Assembly (NCBI GenBank): GCA_033765345.1
Contig: JANRIC010000209.1
Location: 1 to 43,946 of the forward strand
Direction of reading: 5' to 3'
Length of the DNA stretch: 43,946 bases
From: JANRIC01 sp033765345
GTDB lineage: Bacteria; Bacteroidota; Bacteroidia; Cytophagales; Microscillaceae
Shown: piece by piece, positions 1-7,944 of the stretch
Position numbering within the stretch: position 1 is the stretch's first letter
Layout of the letters: every line of letters begins with the position of its first letter
Notes under the pieces: generated by a model
Told to the model about the DNA's origin: nothing
What the model saw: the letters and a program-made list of their open reading frames with translations, nothing else
Database searches by the model: none
Program-made: the position numbers and the translations under genes

Positions 1-80
1 GGGGTGCCACTTTTATTTTTGCCATTGAGTACAAGATTGGTACTCCCACATTTTGAACAAGTATGAATAGTTGTTATCAT
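1..80 (-). CDS. IS1-like transposase, N-terminal zinc-finger part (partial, runs off left edge)
   Basis: Reading leftward from an ATG at 80, the frame stays open for 26 codons to the edge of the window. The peptide starts MITTIHTCSKCGSTN and continues LVLNGKNKSGT. A CxxC knuckle followed by NGK-x-SGT is the layout of the InsA-like zinc-finger start of IS1-family transposases, which normally continues with QxYxC and a second cysteine pair. The rest of the protein lies outside the window. About 50 bp upstream, the minus-strand sequence GGTAATGTTAAAAATTAAC ends at about 138 and begins with the same GGTAATG as IS1 ends. The family call rests on this short stretch only, so it is probable rather than certain. 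Confidence 0.55.
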   Translation of the reverse strand, partial: MITTIHTCSKCGSTNLVLNGKNKSGT

Positions 81-138
81 TTTTAGTATAGTTTTCGGAA
101 TGCAAATATAATTAAATCAGTTAATTTTTAACATTACC
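1..138 (-). mobile_element. End of an IS1-like insertion sequence (partial)
   Basis: This covers the partial transposase start and the AT-rich sequence upstream of it. On the minus strand the presumed terminal inverted repeat begins GGTAATG at about 138, as in IS1. The other end and the target duplication are outside the window, so the boundary is inferred. Confidence 0.4.
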
Positions 139-303
139 CATAAGGAGTAGCCTGTTTAGATTTTCCAAATCTTTGAGATTTAGAAAATCTTCCACCACAA
201 ATCAGCGAAAAATTTATAAATTTGTATAAAAACACCAATTCCCTAGTCTGTGTGCCATAAATGAGGGATAAAATATATGTTTTTTTTCCGTCTGATATGC
301 CTC

Positions 304-354
304 TCAACGACTCAAGGGAATCTTTCAACGACTCAAGGGATTGTCTCAATGACC
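304..354. repeat. 21-bp tandem repeat, about 2.4 copies
   Basis: Two copies start with TCAACGACTCAAGGGA (304-324 and 325-345). A third, partial copy, TCAATGACC, ends at 354. The first 16 bases of the two full copies are identical. The unit is a multiple of three, but no credible protein runs through it. Confidence 0.7.
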
Positions 355-504
355 AACTAAAATACACCAATCACTTGCTTATTCGCAAGTAAACCGTTTA
401 TTTTAAAGGAATTAAACCAAAAAAGCTAAACTTTCATTAGATAAGCTCAGATCAAGCAGAAATAAACGCAAGTTTTAAAGAATAATCGTGAGGGTTGTAT
501 TTAT

Positions 505-543
505 GGGGATGTTAGTGGTCAGGCTAAAAAGACGACTAAAACA
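505..543 (+). repeat. Partial copy of the cassette-type repeat (right-hand side)
   Basis: GTTAGTGGTCAGGCTAAAAA at 511-530, followed by GACTAAAAC, matches GTTGGTGGCAAGGCTAAAAA at 1472-1491, which is followed by ACACTAAAAT. The two sites lie at the same distance (about 22-38 bp) before the start codons of two unrelated genes. I cannot find the matching left arm upstream, so this copy looks truncated. Confidence 0.6.
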
Positions 544-551
544 AAAACATT

Positions 552-1316
552 ATGTCAATAACAAGAGAATCAGAATTAATTGGAATGAAAAAGGTAAGTG
601 ACGTTGTTGCTTATACTTTAAAAGAAATGAAAAACTACGCAAGATCAGGTATTTCAACCAAACAACTTGACGACTACGGAGCAAAAATATTAAAAGATTT
701 TGGAGCAAATTCAGCACCTTACAAAACATACAAGTTTCCCGGTTGGACTTGTATAAGTGTTGACAATGAATTTTGCCACGGAATACCTTCGACTAACAAA
801 ATATTAAAAGAAGGACAACTTATAAATATTGACGTTTCAGCAGAGCTTGACGGTTTTTGGTCGGACAATGGTTCATCATTTGTGCTTGGAGACGACATAT
901 TCGGACATCAAAAACTTGTAGACGCTTCAAAAGAAATTTTAAAAAAAGCAGTTTTAAATATAAAAGGCGGTGTGAAAGTTTCAGAAATCGGACACCTTAT
1001 AGAAACGGAAGCAAAAAGACACGGTTACAAAGTAATTAAAAATCTTACAGGACACGGAATTGGCAGAAGCTTACACGAAGAGCCATCAGAAATTGCAAAT
1101 TTCAAAGACAGATTTAATCTGACACGTTTTAAGAAAAATTCTGTTGTGGCAATAGAGACATTTATCTCTACACATTCAACTTATTCGGTGACATTGAATG
1201 ACGGATGGACAATGGTTGGAAACAAAGGCGGTTTTATGGCTCAACACGAACATACAATTGTTGTGACAGACAATAAACCAATCATATTGACCGAGAAAAA
1301 TGAAATTTGGAGTTAA
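552..1316 (+). CDS. map: Type I methionine aminopeptidase
   Basis: A cytosolic metalloenzyme that removes the initiator methionine from new proteins. At 254 residues it is a full-length, minimal type I enzyme without an N-terminal zinc-finger extension. All five metal ligands of the family are present: D94 (in NIDV), D105 (in WSDNGS), H168 (in GHGIGRS), E202 (in AIETF) and E233 (in HEHTIVV). The active-site histidine H76 (in CHGIP) is also there. The gene is not beside ribosomal-protein or secY genes, where the housekeeping copy often sits. It lies between two copies of a cassette-type repeat and is followed by an unrelated small gene, which suggests an extra, laterally acquired copy. The function is confident; the acquisition is inference. 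Confidence 0.93.
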   Translation: MSITRESELIGMKKVSDVVAYTLKEMKNYARSGISTKQLDDYGAKILKDFGANSAPYKTYKFPGWTCISVDNEFCHGIPSTNKILKEGQLINIDVSAELDGFWSDNGSSFVLGDDIFGHQKLVDASKEILKKAVLNIKGGVKVSEIGHLIETEAKRHGYKVIKNLTGHGIGRSLHEEPSEIANFKDRFNLTRFKKNSVVAIETFISTHSTYSVTLNDGWTMVGNKGGFMAQHEHTIVVTDNKPIILTEKNEIWS

Positions 1317-1342
1317 GACAAAACGACAAAAAGAAGCCCGAA

Positions 1343-1479
1343 CCGCTAACACACGTTTGGCGTCATGCGGGGTGACGTACTTACATTCAAGTTCAGTTTT
1401 CCAATTGGGCTATAGTGGTAGCTTGACAGTTTTGTGCTCCGAAATCCCGCACGAACGCCAAGCGTGGGAACGTTGGTGG
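1343..1479 (+). repeat. attC-like imperfect palindrome between two cassette-type genes
   Basis: The left arm (1343-1373) reads CCGCTAAC, ACGTTTGGCGT, TGCGGG; the right arm (1446-1479) reads CCCGCA, ACGCCAAGCGT, AACGTTGGTGG. The inner blocks pair over 11 bp with one G.T wobble. The outer blocks pair less well. The right arm has extra unpaired bases (GGGAA) between its blocks. This is the two-box architecture and size of an integron attC site. The terminal boxes do not match the canonical RYYYAAC/GTTRRRY cleanly, so I call it attC-like only. It lies between the stop of map and the next start codon. Confidence 0.6.
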
Positions 1480-1528
1480 CAAGGCTAAAAACAGACACTA
1501 AAATATAAACCAATTCAACAAAAAAGTA

Positions 1529-2155
1529 ATGACTACAAACATTGACCAATATCTAATTAACGGCTGTATGCGTTGCAAATATGGTGGGACACCAGAATGC
1601 AAAGTCAATACTTGGCGTACTGAATTGGAAGTTCTTAGACAAATCGTTTTGGAAACAGGTTTGACAGAAGAAATGAAATGGGGCGTTCCAGTTTACACCC
1701 AAAATGGTAAAAATATTGTAACGGTAAACGCACTTAAAGAATCTGCGAACATTGGCTTTTATAAAGGCGTACTTTTGACAGATAAACATAAAATTCTTCA
1801 ACAACAAGGTAACTTACAATCCGACAGAATTATTCGGTTTACTAACACTGATGATATTATCAAACTCAAAGACACTTTGAGAGAATATATCTTGGAAGCA
1901 ATTACCATTGAAGAAAGTGGTGCAAAAGTTGAGTTTAAGAAAAACCCAGAACCCCTACCTGATGAATTGTTAAAAGCATTTGAAGAAGACCCTGCGTTTG
2001 AAAAAGCGTTTAACAGTTTAACACTCGGAAGGCAAAGGGGATATATCATTCATTTTTCGCAACCTAAACAGACACAAACAAGAGTTGGACGAATACAAAA
2101 ACATAAAGAGCAGATTTTCAAAGGAATAGGGCTAAATGACAAATATAGTTGCTAA
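1529..2155 (+). CDS. YdeI/OmdA-type protein with DUF1801 domain
   Basis: This 208-residue cytosolic protein has the two-part layout of the YdeI/OmpD-associated family. Residues from about 20 to 125 form a DUF1801-like fold (LEVLRQIVLETGLTEEMKWG, VPVYTQNGKNIVTVNA, NIGFYKGVLL). The C-terminal part from about 140 is the OmdA helical tail (LPDELLKAFEEDPAFEKAF, LTLGRQRGYIIHF, RVGRIQKHKEQIFKG). Some members have been linked to protection from bacteriocins or peptides, but the biochemical role is not established. The gene follows the attC-like palindrome by about 50 bp and looks like the cargo of a second cassette. No copy of the palindrome follows it, so that cassette would be incomplete on its right side. 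Confidence 0.8.
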   Translation: MTTNIDQYLINGCMRCKYGGTPECKVNTWRTELEVLRQIVLETGLTEEMKWGVPVYTQNGKNIVTVNALKESANIGFYKGVLLTDKHKILQQQGNLQSDRIIRFTNTDDIIKLKDTLREYILEAITIEESGAKVEFKKNPEPLPDELLKAFEEDPAFEKAFNSLTLGRQRGYIIHFSQPKQTQTRVGRIQKHKEQIFKGIGLNDKYSC

Positions 2156-2334
2156 ACCGAAAAACCCAGCCCCCCCCTGGTGCGACTTTCCACCTCGTAC
2201 TTACTATTAAAAAGAGTTTCCTAACTCAATAAGTAAATCCCAGCCCCCCCCTCAGACCAGTCTCTCAGTTGCGATAGACACAAGTGTTACACACACCCTT
2301 AATATGAATAAAATCCCCTAGTCTTTACAGGTTT

Positions 2335-5304
2335 TTACTCCAGCAAACTCAATACATCCTCCTTGGTCAGGCTTTTGACAAAACTTTCTTCGGTATGGAT
2401 CAGGTCTTCTGCCAGGCGACGTTTGTCTTTCTGAAGGGCGAGGATTTTTTCCTCTACCGTATTCTTGGTAATGAATTTATAGGTAAATACCGTGTTTTTT
2501 TGACCGATGCGGTGCGCCCGGTCTATGGCCTGTGCCTCGATGGCAGGATTCCACCAGGGGTCAATCAGGAATACATACTCGGCTGCGGTTAGGTTGAGCC
2601 CCACGCCACCAGCTTTGAGTGAAATCAAGAATATTTTGACGGAGTCTTCGTACTGAAAGAGGTCTACTTGGGCTTTACGGTCTTTGGTAGAGCCATCGAG
2701 GTAGGCAAAGTTCCAGCTTCGCTCTTTGACATATTTTTTGAGTATTTCCAGATGCTTCACAAATTGACTGAATATCAACACTTTATGTCCTTCACTGATG
2801 ATACTTTCCAGCTTGTATTGGATGTCCTCGAGCTTGCCAGAGTCGCCTTTGTAGCTGCTGTCAATCATCTGAGGGTGATTGGCAATTTGGCGGAGCTTGG
2901 TAAGCCCTTGTAGGAGCAGAAATTGGGAACGAGCCACGCCTTCTTTGTCTATATGTTTGATGATTTCATTGCGATATTGTGATTTGACCCGCTCGTATTC
3001 TCTTTCTTGCTGCTCGGTCATGAGGCAGTACTGGATGTTCTCGATTTTATCGGGTAGGTCTACGGCTACCTGTGATTTAAGCCTACGCAAGATAAAGGGT
3101 TTGATGATTTTAGAGAGTTTTTGCAGTTTGACCAGGTCGTTTTTTTTCTCAATTGGGTTGAGGAATTCATTTTTAAAAAAATTGGAAGTACCCAGCAGCC
3201 CTGGATTGATAAAGGAAATCTGCGACCAGAGGTCGAGGGTGGTATTCTCGAGGGGTGTACCAGTGAGTATCAGGCGATTGATGCTTTTGAGCTGGTGTAC
3301 GGCCTGCGAAATATTGGAATTAGGATTTTTGATTGCCTGTGATTCATCCAGAATGACATAGTTGAAATAATAACCCTTCAAAATATCAATATCAATCCGA
3401 ATGATGCCATACGAAGTAATGATTAGGTCATAATCCTTGAAATAGGCAACTTCCTTATTGCGATTGGTGCCTGTATAGATAAAAACCTTGAGATCGGGTG
3501 TAAATTTTTTGGCTTCTAACTCCCAGTTGTAAATGAGTGAAGTGGGGATTACGAGCAAAGAAGGGTAAGAAACCATGCTTTCTTTTTGAGATTGCAGAAA
3601 GGCAAGGGTTTGTACCGTTTTTCCCAAGCCCATATCATCGGCCAGGCAACCTCCAAAGCGGTATTTATTGAGAAAGTGCAGCCAATTATAACCAGCTTTC
3701 TGATAGCTGCGTAATTGCCCGTTGAAGTTTTGCGCCAGAGGATAATCCTCAATTTTCTCAAAATCCTTGAATTTTTGGAGCTTTCGGCTCATCGTCACCT
3801 GGGCATAATTGCCATTTTTGAGTTCTTCTACCAAGCTGAGGTGGTGCTTGTTAAGTTTGGGCATCTCGCCGTCTTTGTTTTCTGAAAAGGCAAAAAGCTC
3901 CGTATACTGCTCAATCCAGGTATCCGGTATGACGGCAATCTCACCGTTGGGAAGTTTGAATTCGGTTTTTTTCTGTAAGATCAGCTTACGAAGCTGGAAG
4001 AAGGAAATCTCGTATTCCCCGAAGTGAATTTTGGCATAGATATCAAACCAATCCTTGTTCTCCTGGATTTGCAGGTTGATTTCGGCTTTACCGAGGAAGT
4101 ATTTTTTATTGCTTTTGGTTTTTTGCTCAATCAGGAAGTTTTTCTCTTTCAGCAGTTTGGCGTGGGTGTTGATCCACTCAAAAGCCTGCCCTTTGGAAAG
4201 TAAAGCCACTCCTTTTTGAATATCCAGCCCTATTTCTTTGAGTAGGGCAAGGGTTTCATGCTCAAAAACCATATTTTTCTGGATGCGGTGGAAGGTGTAT
4301 TCTTCCTGTTTTTCCTCCACTTCCACTTGAATTTGTTTCTTATCATTATAATTATCCCCCAGATCGTGGCTGCGTAGTTTGAAAGGTCCATAACTAAAAT
4401 ATAACTCAAATTTAATTTTAGAATCTCCTTGCTCTTCGTGTTGATCTGGAAAAAGGCTTAGATTATCCATACAATATTCGGCAAAGTGCAATACCGGACG
4501 GGGTTCGTGGTGGTGAGTTTGGATCTCGAGACCCACTGCATACACATCATACGAAGCAATCAGTGGTGCCACAAACTTCTGATAATAGGTGGCTTCCAGC
4601 TTTCGGGGGATGGCAATAAACTTTTTATTCAGAAAAGGTTTGATTTTATTGCCGTCTACGTCTCCTCCAAAAAAGTGGATTGTATTGTGCAGCACCATCC
4701 AGGCTGGTTGATTACAAAGCACAAAAGCATCCTTGTATTGAAATTCCAATTTATTGCCTTTGTATTTGATGGTAGGGAAATAATGTGTGTTATCCTGATT
4801 GCGCCTGAAATGAAAAAGTACCGTAGCTGGGTCTTCGGCAAAGTAGATGCGTTTCCAGGCGGGGTTACCGTCGCGCCCCATCACAAAAACCATCTTATCA
4901 TTTTTAAGTAATTGGATAATTTTTTTTCTTTTTTCTTCCAGGTGTTTGTCAATGGCTTCTTGAATGGCTTTATTCCCTTTCTTTTTATCATAAATTTTAA
5001 GAAAGAAGTCGGTAGTTTTGATTTTCTTGGAATAAAAATGCTTGACGATATACTCCTGCTGAATGGTCTCGATGATTTTAATAAGCTGAAAATCAATATC
5101 ATCTAAGCCGCTTTTAAATTCACCGGCATTTTGAGAAGAGATATTTTGATGTTGGAAGGTAAGTTCACCTTTGGAGTTGAGTTGTACCACATAGGATTCC
5201 AACAAGTACCCGAGGTACTCATGTTGGAATACAGAGTAAACGATTTGAAATGGTTGCGTGGTAGAAACTTTCATTTTTTTGCAAACAGATTGCAAAATAA
5301 TCAT
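2335..5304 (-). CDS. SNF2-family helicase/ATPase
   Basis: A large DNA-translocating ATPase of the SNF2 superfamily, 989 residues from the first ATG. The N-terminal 530 residues are an accessory region rich in charged strands with no motif I recognise. The ATPase core begins with LRSYQKAGYNWL, then Walker A DDMGLGKT (about 556-563), the Walker B variant DESQ (about 653-656) and LTGTPLENTTLDLWS. The helicase C lobe has SLKAGGVGLNLTAA, DPWWNPAIEAQA and RAHRIGQ (about 929-935). The second methionine (MKVSTTQPF, start at 5274) may be the true start, because the first ten residues look like leader sequence. Bacterial members are often tied to transcription or repair; the specific role here is unknown. 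It appears to be monocistronic. Confidence 0.92.
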   Translation of the reverse strand: MIILQSVCKKMKVSTTQPFQIVYSVFQHEYLGYLLESYVVQLNSKGELTFQHQNISSQNAGEFKSGLDDIDFQLIKIIETIQQEYIVKHFYSKKIKTTDFFLKIYDKKKGNKAIQEAIDKHLEEKRKKIIQLLKNDKMVFVMGRDGNPAWKRIYFAEDPATVLFHFRRNQDNTHYFPTIKYKGNKLEFQYKDAFVLCNQPAWMVLHNTIHFFGGDVDGNKIKPFLNKKFIAIPRKLEATYYQKFVAPLIASYDVYAVGLEIQTHHHEPRPVLHFAEYCMDNLSLFPDQHEEQGDSKIKFELYFSYGPFKLRSHDLGDNYNDKKQIQVEVEEKQEEYTFHRIQKNMVFEHETLALLKEIGLDIQKGVALLSKGQAFEWINTHAKLLKEKNFLIEQKTKSNKKYFLGKAEINLQIQENKDWFDIYAKIHFGEYEISFFQLRKLILQKKTEFKLPNGEIAVIPDTWIEQYTELFAFSENKDGEMPKLNKHHLSLVEELKNGNYAQVTMSRKLQKFKDFEKIEDYPLAQNFNGQLRSYQKAGYNWLHFLNKYRFGGCLADDMGLGKTVQTLAFLQSQKESMVSYPSLLVIPTSLIYNWELEAKKFTPDLKVFIYTGTNRNKEVAYFKDYDLIITSYGIIRIDIDILKGYYFNYVILDESQAIKNPNSNISQAVHQLKSINRLILTGTPLENTTLDLWSQISFINPGLLGTSNFFKNEFLNPIEKKNDLVKLQKLSKIIKPFILRRLKSQVAVDLPDKIENIQYCLMTEQQEREYERVKSQYRNEIIKHIDKEGVARSQFLLLQGLTKLRQIANHPQMIDSSYKGDSGKLEDIQYKLESIISEGHKVLIFSQFVKHLEILKKYVKERSWNFAYLDGSTKDRKAQVDLFQYEDSVKIFLISLKAGGVGLNLTAAEYVFLIDPWWNPAIEAQAIDRAHRIGQKNTVFTYKFITKNTVEEKILALQKDKRRLAEDLIHTEESFVKSLTKEDVLSLLE

Positions 5305-5424
5305 TTTTTGGTGAATTTGCTAATGCCTCACTGTTAAGCTTTTATGAAATTATGCCAGAGCTTTTTCTATGAAAATATAATCTTGGAATAGTTCAAGAAT
5401 TTGATTGGTAAATCATGTCGTTTT

Positions 5425-5904
5425 TTAGTGGTGTTTGGTATCTTCCCTATATGCTTTAGGCATTGGATTTTGGGGATTGGGAGCATTTTCTAAGTTGGTG
5501 AACAGCCCCAAATCCGCCTGAAAACCTCGTGTAGATACCCAAAACCGAATAGATTTAGGCATTTGACTTCGGGTTTCAAGGTACTTCAGTGATATTTGAT
5601 CCAATTGATGCAAATAACTCAGGAGTTTGGATTCGCTGATTTTGAAAGTATGGAGAGATTGGCAGCTATCTACTTTTTGCATACAAATCTCATCTTTAAA
5701 CTCTCCACAGCGGCTAAAAACAATTCCCCGAAAAATTACTCGGTCGTGATAATTCAGATGTATCAACACTTCTCTGAGCAGGCTTCTGTCTTCGTGAGAA
5801 AAGGGAAGTGTAAAAACACAAGCCTGGGGTTTGATTTGTGCAAAACCTTGCTGGAAAAAAGTGATACAGACAAAAAACCGGATTAAAACCCATTGCTTGC
5901 TCAT
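5425..5904 (-). CDS. Small secreted protein of unknown function
   Basis: The gene encodes 159 residues starting with a clear signal peptide (MSKQWVLIRFFVCITFFQQG, cut after FAQ). The mature part has four cysteines (in ACVF, RCGEF, EICMQ and SCQSL) that could form disulfides in the periplasm. It ends in a proline- and asparagine-rich tail (ENAPNPQNPMPKAYREDTKHH shortened by one residue at either end). I recognise no domain. It lies 120 bp upstream of the SNF2 gene on the same strand and 87 bp downstream of rlmB. Co-transcription is possible, but nothing else links the three. That it is a real gene is supported by the signal peptide and its good fit between neighbours. Confidence 0.6.
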   Translation of the reverse strand: MSKQWVLIRFFVCITFFQQGFAQIKPQACVFTLPFSHEDRSLLREVLIHLNYHDRVIFRGIVFSRCGEFKDEICMQKVDSCQSLHTFKISESKLLSYLHQLDQISLKYLETRSQMPKSIRFWVSTRGFQADLGLFTNLENAPNPQNPMPKAYREDTKHH

Positions 5905-5991
5905 AAAATAAATATTGTTAATTTTGATAAAACAAATTTCTTATTTTTTGAGCAGAAAAACAAATTTGACAAGTATTTTTAGCAACAAATT

Positions 5992-6738
5992 TTAGGCTTC
6001 CCCAATTCTTTGTCGGAGGGCTTCATACATCACTACGCCAGCAGCTACGGATACATTCAAGGAAGCAATTTTACCCAGAAGAGGGATTTTAGCCCGAAAA
6101 TCAGCCTTCTCGAGCAGGTTAGGGCTGATGCCGTCTTCTTCCGAACCCATCAAGATGGCCGTAGGACCGGTCATGTCTATTTCATAGAGAGATTGGGCTG
6201 CTTTTTCGGTACATGCTACGATTTGCAGGCCGCTTTGTCTGAGGTAATCGAGGGTTTGTCTGAGGTCTTCTTCTTTACAAACCGGGATATGATTCAATGC
6301 ACCTGAAGAAGTTTTTAGGGCATCGCTGTTGATTTGAGCTGCGCCCCTTTGTGGCAGGATTACCGCTTGTACGCCTGCGCATTCTGCTGTACGGCAGATC
6401 GCCCCAAAGTTCCGCACATCTGTAATCCTATCCAGAATCACAAAAAGCGGGTTCAGTCCCTGCTCAAAAATGCCCGGTACTACATGGCTCAAAGGAATAA
6501 AAGGCACAGCCGAAATAAAAGCGATCACGCCTTGGTGGTTTTTCATGGTCACCCGATTGAGCTTGGCCAAAGGAACTTTACTGATAAATATTCGCTTGTC
6601 TTTGGCCAAGCGATTGACTTCCTGCATTTTGGTCGAGGTGCTTAACTCTTGCTGTACCAAAATCCGATCTATTGTCTGATCGGATTTGAGTGTTTCTACG
6701 ACCGATTGCAGTCCAAAAACAAAATCTTTTTGCGTCAT
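5992..6738 (-). CDS. rlmB: 23S rRNA (guanosine-2'-O-)methyltransferase RlmB (SpoU/TrmH family)
   Basis: A SAM-dependent knotted (SPOUT) methyltransferase that 2'-O-methylates a guanosine of 23S rRNA. At 248 residues it is normal length. The N-terminal substrate-binding part (VFGLQSVVETLKSD, then KVPLAKLNRVTMKNHQGVIA) precedes the three SpoU motifs: DRITDVRNFGAICRTAECAG (motif 1, with the conserved N and R), ILMGSEEDGISPNLLEKAD (motif 2) and IPLLGKIASLNVSVAAGV (motif 3). A TrmH-family tRNA enzyme is the alternative, but the N-terminal domain and the motif 3 context fit RlmB. It stands next to other core genes on the minus strand. Confidence 0.9.
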   Translation of the reverse strand: MTQKDFVFGLQSVVETLKSDQTIDRILVQQELSTSTKMQEVNRLAKDKRIFISKVPLAKLNRVTMKNHQGVIAFISAVPFIPLSHVVPGIFEQGLNPLFVILDRITDVRNFGAICRTAECAGVQAVILPQRGAAQINSDALKTSSGALNHIPVCKEEDLRQTLDYLRQSGLQIVACTEKAAQSLYEIDMTGPTAILMGSEEDGISPNLLEKADFRAKIPLLGKIASLNVSVAAGVVMYEALRQRIGEA

Positions 6739-6821
6739 GAATTCATTGTGATTTAAAATAAATAAAAACCTTTTTTCTGCTTAGGATAAAAGTCCTAACC
6801 CAGGAATGTGGTCTTTTTCTT

Positions 6822-7208
6822 CTAGGACGAGCTCCTGAAAGAACTTAGGAACAGCCCCAATCCCCCCACCATCAACACCAAAATGACAATCAAGGAAAAG
6901 GCATCCATTCTTTGTAAAACCAATTCTGTATTGGAAATGACGCCAAAAATAAGAATTACCAGCGAGCCCACGGACAAAACCCATCCGAATACATTCTTGG
7001 CATTAAAAAAAAGCATGCCCACACCCAACATAAAGGGAATCAGAATCATGCCACTGGTCACATTAAAACTGCCATAAGCGTAAATCCGCGAGCCCAGATT
7101 AAAATTGACGTGTACTGAGCTTAAAAACATATACAAGCCTGCTACCAGCATAATCAGTCCTGTAAAAAAACGGGATGTGCCCCCGTCTGTACCTCCTGCT
7201 CCACTCAT
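6822..7208 (-). CDS. Four-helix membrane protein of unknown function
   Basis: The gene encodes 128 residues. After a short glycine-rich start (MSGAGGTDGGTSR) come four hydrophobic segments: about 14-30 (FFTGLIMLVAGLYMFLS), 48-68 (NVTSGMILIPFMLGVGMLFF), 72-92 (FGWVLSVGSLVILIFGVIS) and 102-122 (FSLIVILVLMVGGLGLFLS). The C-terminus ends in serines. No enzymatic motif is visible and I do not recognise the family. It lies 83 bp upstream of rlmB and 94 bp downstream of scpB on the same strand, so it may be part of a core-gene transcript. Confidence 0.7.
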   Translation of the reverse strand: MSGAGGTDGGTSRFFTGLIMLVAGLYMFLSSVHVNFNLGSRIYAYGSFNVTSGMILIPFMLGVGMLFFNAKNVFGWVLSVGSLVILIFGVISNTELVLQRMDAFSLIVILVLMVGGLGLFLSSFRSSS

Positions 7209-7302
7209 AGATTTTTAGATTAAATTGATTGGGTTAAATATAAAACAAACATTCGACAACTCTCGATGTATGGCTAAAAACGTGAACCTAGCGGCGAAAG
7301 AT

Positions 7303-7944
7303 TCAGGCGGGTTCTACACTTTCAGTAGGCGTTTCGCCCTCATTGACCGCAAAATCACGTGGTTGGGGTAGCTCATCCAGGCTATTTAGCCCGAAATACT
7401 CCATAAACTTATCCCCAGTGCCATAAAGCAAAGGTCTCCCTGGGCCTTCGGATTTGCCCTGGATTGCTACGAGTCCCTTATCTAGTAATTTTTGTAAGGC
7501 ATAATCCGAACCTACCCCCCTGATTTTCTCAATTTCCGCTTTGGCAATGGGTTGTCGATAAGCAATAATGGCCATTGTTTCAAGTGCAGATTTGGAAAGC
7601 GACTTTTTGGAGATGTGCTTTAGGAGCACCGCAATACTCGTATGATAATCAGATTTGGTCAAAAACTGATATCCTTGTGCAACTTGATAGATTTTGAAGG
7701 CAAAGTTTTCGTTTTCGTACTTTTGCAGAAGCTTTTCAAGAGCTTGCTCAATGTCTTCATCTGGGATATAGGCATCGAGCATTTCAATCAGGCATTCCCG
7801 GATGGTATTCAGGGTGATGGGTTCGGAGGCGCAGAAAATCAAAGCCTCAATATGGTTCTCAAGAAAATTCAAAATATAAGACGATTTATATGATTGAGAT
7901 ATTTTGGGATTTTTTGTGTTGCACACGCAGTTTGGGCAAGGCAT
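7303..7944 (-). CDS. scpB: Segregation and condensation protein B
   Basis: ScpB is the winged-helix kleisin partner that works with ScpA and SMC in chromosome condensation. Diagnostic stretches are FLENHIEALIFCASEPIT, ETMAIIAYRQPIAKAEIEKI, RGVGSDYALQKLLDKGLV and GRPLLYGTGDKFMEYFGLN. The ATG at 7944 gives 213 residues with an unusual cysteine-rich leader (MPCPNCVCNTKNP). That ATG abuts the T-tract of a terminator-like hairpin. A TTG at 7872 would give a 189-residue protein beginning (M)NFLENHIEALIF, which is closer to typical ScpB. I give the longer frame but consider the TTG start at least as likely. The family assignment itself is certain. Confidence 0.92.
   Translation of the reverse strand: MPCPNCVCNTKNPKISQSYKSSYILNFLENHIEALIFCASEPITLNTIRECLIEMLDAYIPDEDIEQALEKLLQKYENENFAFKIYQVAQGYQFLTKSDYHTSIAVLLKHISKKSLSKSALETMAIIAYRQPIAKAEIEKIRGVGSDYALQKLLDKGLVAIQGKSEGPGRPLLYGTGDKFMEYFGLNSLDELPQPRDFAVNEGETPTESVEPA

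Larger units (their letters stand above)
139..551. other. Gene-poor stretch between the IS end and the first cassette-like gene
   Basis: No convincing gene is seen. A 78-codon minus-strand open frame at 134-370 is low-complexity and crosses a short tandem repeat, so I do not call it. A hairpin with arms GATTTTCCAAATCT and AGATTTAGAAAATC (mismatched by two bases) lies at 159-189. A 21-bp direct repeat lies at 304-354. A partial cassette-repeat end lies at about 505-543, directly before the methionine aminopeptidase gene. Confidence 0.6.

Noticed and set aside
304..354. Possible small CRISPR array
   Set aside because: The units are contiguous with only five variable bases, so there are no spacers; this is a tandem repeat.
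134..370. 78-codon minus-strand open frame crossing the 21-bp tandem repeat
   Set aside because: Low-complexity composition, no recognisable start context, and the repeat alone explains its openness.
857..1039. 60-codon plus-strand frame inside map
   Set aside because: A shadow of the methionine aminopeptidase gene, whose own frame carries all catalytic residues.
1300..1488. 62-codon plus-strand frame through the attC-like palindrome
   Set aside because: It covers the palindrome and has no protein-like features; the DNA structure is the better explanation.
2879..3361. 160-codon plus-strand frame opposite the SNF2 gene
   Set aside because: Antisense shadow of a well-supported helicase core; serine- and leucine-rich in an antisense manner.
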